Of a stretch of DNA of 23,662 bases, positions 13,936 to 21,078 are shown piece after piece. Location of the stretch: contig JAVKMO010000012.1 in the NCBI GenBank assembly GCA_031539345.1, positions 1 through 23,662 on the forward strand, given 5' to 3'. A program made the translations under genes and the position numbers. Below the pieces are notes generated by a model. The model was not told where the DNA came from. It saw only the letters and a list, made by a program, of their open reading frames with translations, and did not search any database. Position 1 is the stretch's first letter; each line of letters starts with the position of its first letter. The stretch comes from JAVKMO01 sp031539345 (GTDB lineage Bacteria > Bacteroidota > Bacteroidia > Chitinophagales > Chitinophagaceae).

Positions 13936-14733
13936 ATGGACTTTTCAAACCTCTTTACAGACTACGGAGTAATAACAATTCTTTCACTCATTAGCCTCTC
14001 TTTTGTTGGCGGTTTCATTGACGCTGTTGTAGGCGGCGGCGGACTCATTCAAATTCCAGCTTTACTCATTGCATTTCCAAGCACACCTTTACCCACCATT
14101 TTTGGAACGAATAAAATTTCGGCTTTAGCAGGAACAAGTATTTCTGCCGTACAGTATGCAAAACGAATACAAATCAACTATAAATTACTTCTTGCCATTT
14201 CAATTTGTGCAGGTCTATCTTCTTTTATAGGTGCAAAAATCGTTAGCTATATCAATGTAAACACGTTAAAACCTTTTATTTTAATTGTGTTAATCGTTAT
14301 CGCAATTTATACCTTCTTAAAAAAAAATTTAGGTGCTGTGCAGACAAAAAAATTATCCTTTGAAAAACAATTGATATACGGTTCTCTCATTGGTATTATT
14401 GTTGGTTTTTATGACGGTTTTTTTGGACCAGGTACAGGGAGTTTTTTTGTATTAGGGTTTGTATTGATTATTGGGTTTGAATTTGTGCAAGCATCTGCCT
14501 ATGCCAAAATCATCAACTGTATGACAAATATTTCAGCCCTCATTGTGTTTATCAAACAAGGAAATTATTTATTGGAAATTGCCATCATCATGTCCTTATG
14601 TAACATGACGGGCAACTTAATTGGCACAAAAATTGCCTTAAAAAAAGGAAATGCTTTTGTAAGAACAATTTTTTTAGTCATCGTAACTTTAATGATTTTG
14701 AGGTATAGTTACGACATCATAATGAAAAAGTAA
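13936..14733 (+). CDS. TauE/SafE (TSUP) family permease, second copy (YfcA-like)
   Basis: A second TSUP membrane protein, 265 residues and about eight helices, without the N-terminal extension of the first. The first-half motif is 'GGFIDAVVGGGGLIQIPALL' with 'GTNKISALAGTSISAVQY'; the second-half motif is 'GFYDGFFGPGTGSFFVLGFV' with 'ASAYAKIINCMTNISALIVF'. These are closer to the YfcA branch than to the first copy, so the pair is not a recent tandem duplication. Export of sulfite or another small anion is inferred from the family only. It is preceded by the candidate attenuator at 13821-13910 and may be controlled separately from the first copy. The convergent PiT gene ends 54 bp downstream, with no clear terminator between them. 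Confidence 0.85.
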   Translation: MDFSNLFTDYGVITILSLISLSFVGGFIDAVVGGGGLIQIPALLIAFPSTPLPTIFGTNKISALAGTSISAVQYAKRIQINYKLLLAISICAGLSSFIGAKIVSYINVNTLKPFILIVLIVIAIYTFLKKNLGAVQTKKLSFEKQLIYGSLIGIIVGFYDGFFGPGTGSFFVLGFVLIIGFEFVQASAYAKIINCMTNISALIVFIKQGNYLLEIAIIMSLCNMTGNLIGTKIALKKGNAFVRTIFLVIVTLMILRYSYDIIMKK

Positions 14734-14787
14734 AGCGGAATTCAAATTACAAATGCAACTTTTAAGGAGTAAATAAGAAAGCAAAAT

Positions 14788-15915
14788 TTACTCATAAAAC
14801 AATTTGCTCACCCAATAGACAACTGCTGCAAGTAATCCACTAATAGGAATGGTAATAATCCACGCCCACAACAAATTGATGGTTACACCCCAACGTACTG
14901 CAGACAAGCGTTTTGTTGCGCCAACGCCAATAATAGCACCAGTAACTGTATGTGTTGTGCTAACGGGAATGCCTAAACTTTCAGTTAAAAACAACGTGAT
15001 TGCACCTGCGTTTTCTGCACATACGCCTTCTAATGGAGTTACTTTTGTAATTTTTGTACCCATCGTTTTTACAATTTTCCAACCGCCACTTAATGTACCT
15101 AACCCAATGGCTGTATAACATGCCAAAGGAACCCAAGCTGGCATATCTGAAAGCGAGGAAATGTTCCCATTAGCAACTAAAGCTGCGGCAATAATTCCCA
15201 TTACTTTTTGAGCGTCATTTCCACCGTGCCCTAAGCTGAATGCAGCTGAAGAAAGCAATTGCAAGCGTTTGTAAAATTGACCGTATCTTGTAGCATTAGA
15301 TTTTCTGAAAAATAAAATTCCTTCAGCAACTAAAAATAAGACACCAAAGGCGGCAATACCAATTTTGAGATAAATAGAGAAATGAACAAAAGTGATGAGT
15401 AGGGACAGAAACACAATCATTAGCGTTCCTTTTTTCCAAAAATTATTATTAGAAAAAATGACAGAAAAAATCATTGCAATAAACATGCCAATTAAGGGAG
15501 CTAATAAAATGAAGGCTATTGTTTTTGTAATTTTTTCAATATTGATACTGTCTAACGTGCTTGCATGAGCAAGTGCAGCACCAGCAAAACCGCCAATTAA
15601 AGCATGCGATGAAGAAGAAGGAATGGCATACCACCATGTCAATAAATTCCAAATGATGGCACTCACTAAGCCAGCAAAAATAACCGGCAGGGTGATGTAT
15701 TCTTTATGGACAATTTTTGCGATGGTGTTGGCAACATGATGGTCGCTAAAAATAAAAAAGGCTACAAAATTAAAAAATGCCGCCCATACAACAGCTTGAC
15801 CTGGAGAAAGCACTTTTGTTGAAACAATGGTTGCAATGGAATTTGCAGCATCATGAAAACCATTGATATAATCAAAAATTAAAGCGAGGGCAATAATGAT
15901 AATAATGAAAGACAT
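14788..15915 (-). CDS. pit: PiT-family inorganic phosphate transporter
   Basis: An inner-membrane transporter of the PiT family that takes up phosphate with a cation. The 375 residues carry both family signatures: 'GFHDAANSIATIVSTKVLSP' in the first helix region and 'GHGGNDAQKVMGIIAAAL' in the second half. 'WWYAIPSSSSHALIGGFAGAA' and 'GIPVSTTHTVTGAIIGVG' are the paired re-entrant repeats. It starts 8 bp after the DUF47 gene; that pairing is standard for phosphate Pit systems. Some PiT relatives carry sulfate (CysP), and sulfur-related genes lie next door, but the DUF47 partner favours phosphate. Confidence 0.9.
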   Translation of the reverse strand: MSFIIIIIALALIFDYINGFHDAANSIATIVSTKVLSPGQAVVWAAFFNFVAFFIFSDHHVANTIAKIVHKEYITLPVIFAGLVSAIIWNLLTWWYAIPSSSSHALIGGFAGAALAHASTLDSINIEKITKTIAFILLAPLIGMFIAMIFSVIFSNNNFWKKGTLMIVFLSLLITFVHFSIYLKIGIAAFGVLFLVAEGILFFRKSNATRYGQFYKRLQLLSSAAFSLGHGGNDAQKVMGIIAAALVANGNISSLSDMPAWVPLACYTAIGLGTLSGGWKIVKTMGTKITKVTPLEGVCAENAGAITLFLTESLGIPVSTTHTVTGAIIGVGATKRLSAVRWGVTINLLWAWIITIPISGLLAAVVYWVSKLFYE

Positions 15916-15923
15916 AAAAGGAA

Positions 15924-16568
15924 TTAAGCGTATTTAATTAAAATGGTTTCTACAACGTTGGAAACGTCTTCGCATTTATCTGTAACAGATTCGAGGTTGT
16001 GGTAGATTTCTCTTTTTTTAATCACCTCTTTAAAGTCTGTTTCAATTTCAAATAAATGTTCAATACTCATGTCATAAATATCATCTGCTTGATTTTCGAT
16101 GCTATTAATTTTAATGATGGCATCAGCAATAACATTTAATTTTTTCAAATGCTTTAATTCCATAATCATAATGCGCGTTTGCTCGGCACTCTGTTTAATC
16201 AATTCGGCAAGTTTTTGAATGCCTGTATCATTCGGATTAATTTTGTAAAACACGATACGTTTGGCACACAAATAAATAAAATCAGCCACGTCGTCTAAAG
16301 CACTTGCTAAATAATGAATGTCTTCACGGTCTAAGGGTGTAATGAAATTTTTGCCTAATTCGACAAATAATTCGTGCGTAAGAGAGTCGTTGTCGTGTTC
16401 TAATTTTTCAATTTCAGCCAGTATAGAACTTCGTTTATGGGCGTCTGGCTCATAGACTAAGTCGCATAATTTTTTTCCCATTTCATCAGAATTGATGGCT
16501 ACTTGCTCAAACAGGTTGAAAAATATTTTGTCCTTAGGAACAAAAAATTGAAAGAATTTTTGAAGCAT
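15924..16568 (-). CDS. DUF47 family PhoU-like protein, partner of Pit
   Basis: A 214-residue cytoplasmic, all-helical protein related to PhoU and thought to regulate the adjacent Pit transporter. 'FFNLFEQVAINSDEMGKKL', 'LEHDNDSLTHELFVELGKNF' and 'TPLDREDIHYLASALDDVADF' match the family, including acidic ExxxD-type metal-binding positions. The C-terminal half 'EMYHNLE'-like segment appears here as 'KKREIYHNLESVTDKCEDVSN'. It is the first gene of a two-gene operon with pit (8-bp gap) and is preceded by a 205-bp AT-rich region shared with the divergent globin gene, in which I found no confident promoter. Confidence 0.88.
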   Translation of the reverse strand: MLQKFFQFFVPKDKIFFNLFEQVAINSDEMGKKLCDLVYEPDAHKRSSILAEIEKLEHDNDSLTHELFVELGKNFITPLDREDIHYLASALDDVADFIYLCAKRIVFYKINPNDTGIQKLAELIKQSAEQTRIMIMELKHLKKLNVIADAIIKINSIENQADDIYDMSIEHLFEIETDFKEVIKKREIYHNLESVTDKCEDVSNVVETILIKYA

Positions 16569-16773
16569 AAAAAATGTTTAATAGAAATGAGAAAATAAAA
16601 AGCCAAACTAAAGACCTTGCACTAAAAAGTTTCTTTTGCATCAAAAGGTAACAATTTGATAACATGTAGATACTCGAATGAAATAGAATTTATAGCGTAA
16701 AAAAATATCTTGGACGATGCTCTAATATATCCTTCAGAATCAAAATTTTCAAATCACTTCAACTCTACAATCA

Positions 16774-17163
16774 ATGAAAAAAGATATCGAAAACATAAAC
16801 GACATCAAATTATTCGTAAACGAATTTTACCAAAAAGTGCAAGCAGATGAATTGCTCAATCCGATATTTATTGGTCGCAATGGCGGCAATTGGGAACCTC
16901 ATTTAGAAAGAATGTACCTGTTTTGGAATGCAGCTTTATTTGCAGAAAGAGGATATGTAGGAAACCCTTTTTCTAAACACATTTCACTCAACATCAATAT
17001 TACACATTTTCAAAAATGGCTGACTTTATTTGCACAAACAATTGATGAATATTTTGAAGGAGGCGTTGCCAATGATGCCAAATGGAGAGCAGGAATTATG
17101 GCAGAAAATTTTATCAGAAGGTTAGACGACATTTCAATGTCTGGAGCAATACCAATTTCCTAA
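16774..17163 (+). CDS. Group III truncated haemoglobin
   Basis: A small cytoplasmic haem protein of 129 residues with the 2-over-2 globin fold. 'GGNWEPHLERMYLFWNAAL' is the E-helix signature of group III, including the Trp-x3-His and FW residues. 'YVGNPFSKHISLNINITHFQKWLTLF' contains H69, the likely proximal haem ligand, and the FxxW motif, and 'AKWRAGIMAENF' is the typical C-terminal helix. Group III globins are not well understood; roles in oxygen, nitric oxide or peroxide handling have been suggested. The next gene starts 38 bp downstream and may share its message. Confidence 0.88.
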   Translation: MKKDIENINDIKLFVNEFYQKVQADELLNPIFIGRNGGNWEPHLERMYLFWNAALFAERGYVGNPFSKHISLNINITHFQKWLTLFAQTIDEYFEGGVANDAKWRAGIMAENFIRRLDDISMSGAIPIS

Positions 17164-17201
17164 TCAAGCATTACAAAAAAATCAAGCAAAATGAACGACA
17201 A

Positions 17202-17669
17202 ATGATACAACAAAGCAATTTGAAAAAACAAAATAATACATCTATGATAATAGCAATTTCCTTTCTATGGGTTGGGTTTGTTTGTGCAATTAGTTTTATG
17301 GAATCGTGGTTAAAATTTAGAGCAGACGGTGTTACACTTGAAATTGGCTTGTCTATTGGCAAACTTATTTTTAAGGCTTTGAATAGAGTAGAATGGGTGC
17401 TGTGCATCGCTTTGATTGTGCTGGTTTTTACTGATGCAAACAAACTCATCAATTACAAAAATTTGATTTTGGGCTTTTTGATTATAGTGTTGGTGTGCCA
17501 AACGTTTTGGGTATTACCAGGGCTTGAAGCAAGAGCCGAATTAAAAATACAAAACATAGAATTGCCACCATCGAACTTGCATTTTATTTTTGTTATAGCA
17601 GAGTGTTTGAAAGTTTTGGGCTTGTGCTTATACGGTGTTTTTAATTTTTCAAATTCAGTTTTAAAATGA
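17202..17669 (+). CDS. Unidentified four-helix inner-membrane protein
   Basis: A 155-residue membrane protein that I cannot assign to a characterised family. The start at 17202 (MIQQSNLKKQ) was chosen because the earlier frame from 17082 lies inside the globin gene. Four hydrophobic helices are visible: 'MIIAISFLWVGFVCAISFM', 'RVEWVLCIALIVLVF', 'LILGFLIIVLVCQTFWVL' and 'LHFIFVIAECLKVLGLCL'. The loop 'KFRADGVTLEIGLSIGKLIF' with 'NRVEW' recalls DUF4149-type membrane proteins, which would be consistent with a four-helix bundle, possibly haem- or quinone-linked, but this is a guess. The globin gene 38 bp upstream suggests a joint role. Confidence 0.7.
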   Translation: MIQQSNLKKQNNTSMIIAISFLWVGFVCAISFMESWLKFRADGVTLEIGLSIGKLIFKALNRVEWVLCIALIVLVFTDANKLINYKNLILGFLIIVLVCQTFWVLPGLEARAELKIQNIELPPSNLHFIFVIAECLKVLGLCLYGVFNFSNSVLK

Positions 17670-17743
17670 AACCTATTGCGCATATTTATGAGTTGTAGCT
17701 ATGCAATGACGACACTCAAATAAATGAAAATTACTACTAACTG

Positions 17744-18679
17744 ATGGAACAAAAATTATTAAAAATTGCATCTATCGCTTTAAAAAAAGCAGCTTTAAAT
17801 GAAGATGCTAAGAATTTTGTCCTTCAAAATGACAAACTCTTCAAAACACTAAAAAAGGCAGCAAACCGTTATATTGGTGGAGAAACTATTGACGAAACTG
17901 TTTTAACGATTAAAAAGCTAAATGAAAATGGTTTTGTTGTTACAACAGACTTTATGGGAGAGAGCATCAGAAACGAAAAAGAGGCATTTGAAGCAACTGA
18001 CGAATTTATCAATTTCGCAAAAGTTGTAAAGGCAGAAAACCTTAATTCGTCAATCTCTTTAGACTTATCCCATATCGGACTTTTGGTTTCAAGAGATTTG
18101 ACCATTAACAACTTGAAACTCATTTGCAAAGAAGCCAATAAAAGTAATCAAGAAGTAATCATTAGTATGGAAGGCACAGACCGTACTGATATGATTATTG
18201 ATATGTACGAAGAAGTTTTAAAGACTTACAAAAATTTAGGTATTACTCTACAAGCCTATCTGTATAGAACAAAGACAGATTTTAAAAATCTAATCAAACT
18301 TTCAGGTAGCATAAGAATAGTAAAAGGTGCTTATGATACCCCAAAAGAACTCTCGATGCCAAGAGGGAATGAGCTTGACGAAATTTACTTAAATTATGTA
18401 GAACAGCTTTTAGCAACTAATCATAAATGTGCAATAGCTTCTCACGATAAGAAAATACATACTCAAACACTTCAATTAATTGACAAATATTCACCTACAA
18501 CGTATGTATTGGAAAGACTGTTAGGGATTGGTAACGAAGAATTACAGACCTATAACGACAAGGGCTATAAATGTAGAATGTACGTAGTTTATGGAAAAGA
18601 GTGGTATTTGTATTTGTGTAATCGTTGGGCTGAATATCCTTTAAATCTTTTCAGAGGGCTTGCAGACATCGTTGAGTAA
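17744..18679 (+). CDS. Proline dehydrogenase family protein (short form)
   Basis: An FAD-dependent beta/alpha-barrel enzyme that oxidises proline to pyrroline-5-carboxylate. The 311 residues are near the ~300 of Bacillus-type monofunctional enzymes, and shorter than the ~390 I expect for the usual Bacteroidota form. Conserved barrel segments are 'ISLDLSHIGLLVS', 'VIISMEGTDRTD', 'LQAYLYRT' (169-176), 'RIVKGAY' (191-197) and 'CAIASHDKKI'. The C-terminal substrate region reads 'YVVYGKEWYLYLCNRWAEYP', where the usual form is YVPYG..WYPYxxRRxAE, so the double Arg is replaced by Asn-Arg. This change in a substrate-contact motif raises the chance of altered specificity. It is the last gene before the second R-M module. 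Confidence 0.82.
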   Translation: MEQKLLKIASIALKKAALNEDAKNFVLQNDKLFKTLKKAANRYIGGETIDETVLTIKKLNENGFVVTTDFMGESIRNEKEAFEATDEFINFAKVVKAENLNSSISLDLSHIGLLVSRDLTINNLKLICKEANKSNQEVIISMEGTDRTDMIIDMYEEVLKTYKNLGITLQAYLYRTKTDFKNLIKLSGSIRIVKGAYDTPKELSMPRGNELDEIYLNYVEQLLATNHKCAIASHDKKIHTQTLQLIDKYSPTTYVLERLLGIGNEELQTYNDKGYKCRMYVVYGKEWYLYLCNRWAEYPLNLFRGLADIVE

Positions 18680-18680
18680 T

Positions 18681-18813
18681 GCACTACTGCCAATATCAAT
18701 TTGTCATCAGGCAGGTTAAGTGCTAAATTGAACTTTAGTGCTTTCTATTCCACACCGAACGCAAACCCCGAAACGTTATCTGCAAGCCGACCGAACGACA
18801 GTGCTAAACTGAA
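18681..18813. repeat. Structured boundary between proline dehydrogenase and the HaeIII-like module
   Basis: This short region is full of repeated words. GCACTACTGCC (18681-18691) is complementary in two blocks to GGCAG (18710-18714) and TAGTGC (18736-18741). GTGCTAAATTGAA (18720-18732) is repeated as GTGCTAAACTGAA (18801-18813), the second copy overlapping the methyltransferase stop. CCGAACG occurs twice (from 18755 and 18791). GCAAACCCC (18761-18769) with TTATCTGCAAGCCG (18776-18789) has an inverted counterpart at 20816-20841 on the other side of the module. Confidence 0.5.
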
Positions 18814-19871
18814 ACGACAGAATTATCAATCATACTCGACACCATTTTCCAACGTTGGACTTTTGGAGTAATCACATTTTCGACAGTGGACAAATCACTT
18901 AAAATTTTCTTTGCCAAAATACTTGCCATACGAATAGGAACTGCATTGCCAATCATTTTGTAACCATCAGCAATATTTTTATAGTAAAATTTGAAAGTAT
19001 CAGGAAAAGTTTGAACTCTTGCACATTCTCGGACACTTAATCTACGATATAAATCTTCTTTTCCAGGGACAAAAATTCTTAAATTTTGTTCGACAAATTG
19101 AAACTTTGGAGCTTGTGGATGACAAGGAGCGTGGCGACCACCAGCTTGAATGGTGAAAGAAACTTCATCCCAAGAACGAACTCTATTTCTTGACATATAA
19201 ATTGTAGAAAATCCACCAGTCATATATTCGTGGTTAGAAACTAAACAATCTTCGCCATTAGTTATATTTCCCTTTTGAGCAGGTAGAACATTATCTTTTA
19301 AATCACCAATTGCTTTTGACAATGGAATTTTATTTTCTAAAGTTGTAAGAGTTGGAAATTCAAATTCAATTCCTAAATCAGTACGATAGCCAACAAAAAA
19401 AACTCTTTTTCTATCTTGTGGCACACCGTAATCAGACACATTCAACATTTGAAAAGATAAATTATAACCACATTCACGAAACATACTTTTAATATTTTCC
19501 AACGCATTTCCGTGAGCGGCCAAAAGCATTCCAGATACATTTTCAGCAAGAAAGAATTTAGGTTGTTTGTCGGCAAGAATTCTAATGAAATCATAAAAAA
19601 GCTGTCCTCTTTTATCACCAATTCCTCTCATTGCACCAGCTTCAGACCAACTTTGACAAGGTGGACCACCAATAATTCCATCACATTCAGGAACTTCATT
19701 TGTAGGAACATCTGTAATACTTCGCTTATCTAAATAAACGCCTTTATGATTTTTTTCGTAAGTTTTCCAAATAGATTTATCATATTCATTTGCCCAAATA
19801 ACATCAAATCCAGCCTTTGAAAAACCTAAATCTAAACCACCTGCACCAGCGAAAAATGTTACTAATTTCAT
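18804..19871 (-). CDS. HaeIII-like DNA (cytosine-5) methyltransferase, predicted site GGCC
   Basis: A C5-cytosine methyltransferase of 355 residues, the modification half of a GGCC R-M system. Motif I is 'FFAGAGGLDLGFSKAGF'. The catalytic C72 lies in 'IIGGPPCQSWSEAGAMRGI' (IV), E110 in 'FFLAENVSGM' (VI), and 'GVPQDRKRVFFVGY' is motif VIII. The recognition region 'HEYMTGGFSTIYMSRNRVRS' and 'FTIQAGGRHAPCHPQAP' closely follows M.HaeIII and M.NgoPII. The C-terminus has 'YRRLSVRECARVQTFPD' and 'YKMIGNAVP', then about 30 residues beyond motif X. All key residues are present, so it should be active. It starts 1 bp after the endonuclease stop, so the R gene leads the operon. Confidence 0.92.
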   Translation of the reverse strand: MKLVTFFAGAGGLDLGFSKAGFDVIWANEYDKSIWKTYEKNHKGVYLDKRSITDVPTNEVPECDGIIGGPPCQSWSEAGAMRGIGDKRGQLFYDFIRILADKQPKFFLAENVSGMLLAAHGNALENIKSMFRECGYNLSFQMLNVSDYGVPQDRKRVFFVGYRTDLGIEFEFPTLTTLENKIPLSKAIGDLKDNVLPAQKGNITNGEDCLVSNHEYMTGGFSTIYMSRNRVRSWDEVSFTIQAGGRHAPCHPQAPKFQFVEQNLRIFVPGKEDLYRRLSVRECARVQTFPDTFKFYYKNIADGYKMIGNAVPIRMASILAKKILSDLSTVENVITPKVQRWKMVSSMIDNSVVSV

Positions 19872-19872
19872 A

Positions 19873-20719
19873 TTAATTGACTTTGAAGGTTATTAACTTA
19901 CAATCCAATAATTGAGCGGGATTATTTGGATTTTTGATTTTAGTATCTTCAAAAGAATAATTAGCTTTTGTAAGATTTTCAAGTGCCATTTTATCAGCAT
20001 TTGGAAAGGAATTAAACTTTTCAGTTTTCATCAGACAAAGAACTTGAAACGTAGCATTAGCATCAACTTTGTTCAAATAAGAGAAGATTTTATGTGGATT
20101 TTCAATATGCGACATACCACGAATACGCAAATCAGTTACACCCAAAGGGTCAACCTTTTTTAACTTTACCTAATTCATTGGTTTCCGTAAATTCAACATC
20201 AGGAATTTCTGTAATACCAGAAGAAATAGTTTTTTTAATTTTTTCGTAGACTTCTTTATCAGCAGAAAAGCAATCACCATATACGAACCACAAGTATTTT
20301 ATATCCGTATCATTTGTATGACCTACAATGTAAATAATATCTTTTTCAGACCATTCTTCACAGTTTTTACAAGCCTGTGTTAGCATCAGACTGTCTGCAA
20401 ACAATTTTGATTTTGGATAAGAACTATTTAAAGCCAAAGCACTTGTTGGACTTTGAACTTTTTTAGTTTCTATTGCATCACCATTACGAAGAATTATATC
20501 GGGTGGATTATTTTGGTTGCCTAAATATGAAAAAACTTCATTGAATTTTTGAAGTCTATCAACTTCGGACAACTCGAAAGAATTTGCGAAAATATACTTT
20601 ACATAATTTTCTAATGCTTCACCGACAGAGTTTGCTCTGTTTCGACCAGTATAATAATCTTTGACCTTAATAATCGGATTTTCGACTATTAGTTTTATTG
20701 CTTGTAGCAGGTTTGACAT
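19873..20719 (-). pseudogene. NgoPII-like type II restriction endonuclease, frameshifted
   Basis: The endonuclease of the GGCC system. The first frame (20719 to 20150, 189 residues) has 'NRANSVGEALENYVK', 'FSYLGNQNNPPDIILRNGDAIETKKV' (the acidic residue and Lys pair of the PD-(D/E)xK site) and 'ALNSSYPKSKLF', closely matching NgoPII as I recall it. It then hits TGA after GTT-AAA-AAA-GGT. Dropping one A from the A6 run at 20156-20161 restores 'KVDPLGVTDLRIRGMSHIENP' and the rest of the protein to 19873, for 281 residues in all, close to NgoPII's length. The catalytic part lies wholly before the break. The cause may be a real mutation, slippage in the A-run or a sequencing error. The rejoined C-terminus 'NPNNPAQLLDCKLITF' also matches the family. 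Confidence 0.85.
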
Positions 20720-20747
20720 ATTCAGAATTTATACTTTATTACTACCA

Positions 20748-20755
20748 CAAATTTA
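20748..20755 (-). promoter_or_regulatory. Possible -7 promoter element of the NgoPII-like operon
   Basis: On the minus strand this reads TAAATTTG, an exact TAnnTTTG match 29 bp before the endonuclease ATG at 20719. The nearest TTG upstream is 25 bp away, longer than the usual spacing, so the -33 half is weak. Confidence 0.5.
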
Positions 20756-20815
20756 CTAATTTTAAGCTGAATAATTTTAACAACAAAACAAATAAAACTC
20801 AAGCAAGACGAAAAA

Positions 20816-20938
20816 CGGCCAGCATATAAAAAGGGGTTTGCGAAATTGGGGCGAAGTGCCAATTCCGAACATTCGGAATTTTTATGTACATTCATTCTAT
20901 GCTGAAACTTAGCGCATTTTAAACCCCACCCTTCGGCA
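20816..20938. repeat. Structured non-coding element with nested inverted repeats
   Basis: Several complementary pairs lie in about 120 bp upstream of the endonuclease operon. They are CAGCATA (20820-20826) with TATGCTG (20898-20904); GGGGTTT (20833-20839) with AAACCCC (20921-20927); AATTGG (20844-20849) with CCAATT (20859-20864); and a near-perfect palindrome, AATTCCGAA-CA-TTCGGAATT (20861-20880). The third and fourth are mutually exclusive. On the minus strand, GCAAACCCC...ATATGCTGGCCG (20841-20816) echoes the + strand motif at 18761-18789, so the module lies between inverted copies. GC content is higher than in neighbouring DNA. No coding frame is credible here. Confidence 0.6.
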
Positions 20939-20977
20939 AGTCCAAAACCGTTGAACGCTTGTTTCATAAAATAGCGT

Positions 20978-21023
20978 GTTGATTAGAGTAATGCTTTGCT
21001 ATAAATCATTTTCTCTAATCAAC
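20978..21023. repeat. 11-bp perfect inverted repeat
   Basis: GTTGATTAGAG (20978-20988) and CTCTAATCAAC (21013-21023) are perfect inverted copies around 24 bp. It lies 56 bp past the stop of the TonB-receptor gene on the minus strand. There is no T-run on either side, so it is not a standard terminator; it may be part of the structured boundary next to the R-M module. Confidence 0.6.
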
Positions 21024-21078
21024 TTTATCTTCTTGAAAAGAGTTTTGCAATGGTTTGAATTTAATTTTAATAGATTTT

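Larger units (their letters stand above)
20720..21078. other. Gene-free region between the NgoPII-like module and the TonB receptor
   Basis: This 359-bp region has no gene that I accept. It holds the possible endonuclease promoter, the structured element at 20816-20938 and the 11-bp inverted repeat at 20978-21023. The remaining sequence next to the receptor stop is AT-rich and featureless. Confidence 0.6.

Noticed and set aside
17082..17201. Upstream start for the four-helix membrane protein
   Set aside because: It lies inside the globin coding sequence in another frame, and the extra residues look like an out-of-frame translation of that gene.
18761..18800. Integron attC site at the R-M boundary
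   Set aside because: GTTATCT does not fit the GTTRRRY core, no matching RYYYAAC core was found at a suitable distance, and no integron integrase is in the window.
20150..20165. A-AAA-AAG heptamer as a programmed -1 frameshift site in the NgoPII-like gene
   Set aside because: A -1 shift at this heptamer would read AGG TTG ACC CTT TGG GTG and then stop at TAA. The downstream family sequence needs a +1 shift or loss of one base, so the classic -1 mechanism does not fit.
20722..20967. 81-codon minus-strand open frame
   Set aside because: It coincides with the repeat-rich structured element, has no family likeness, and its sequence is explained by the inverted repeats.
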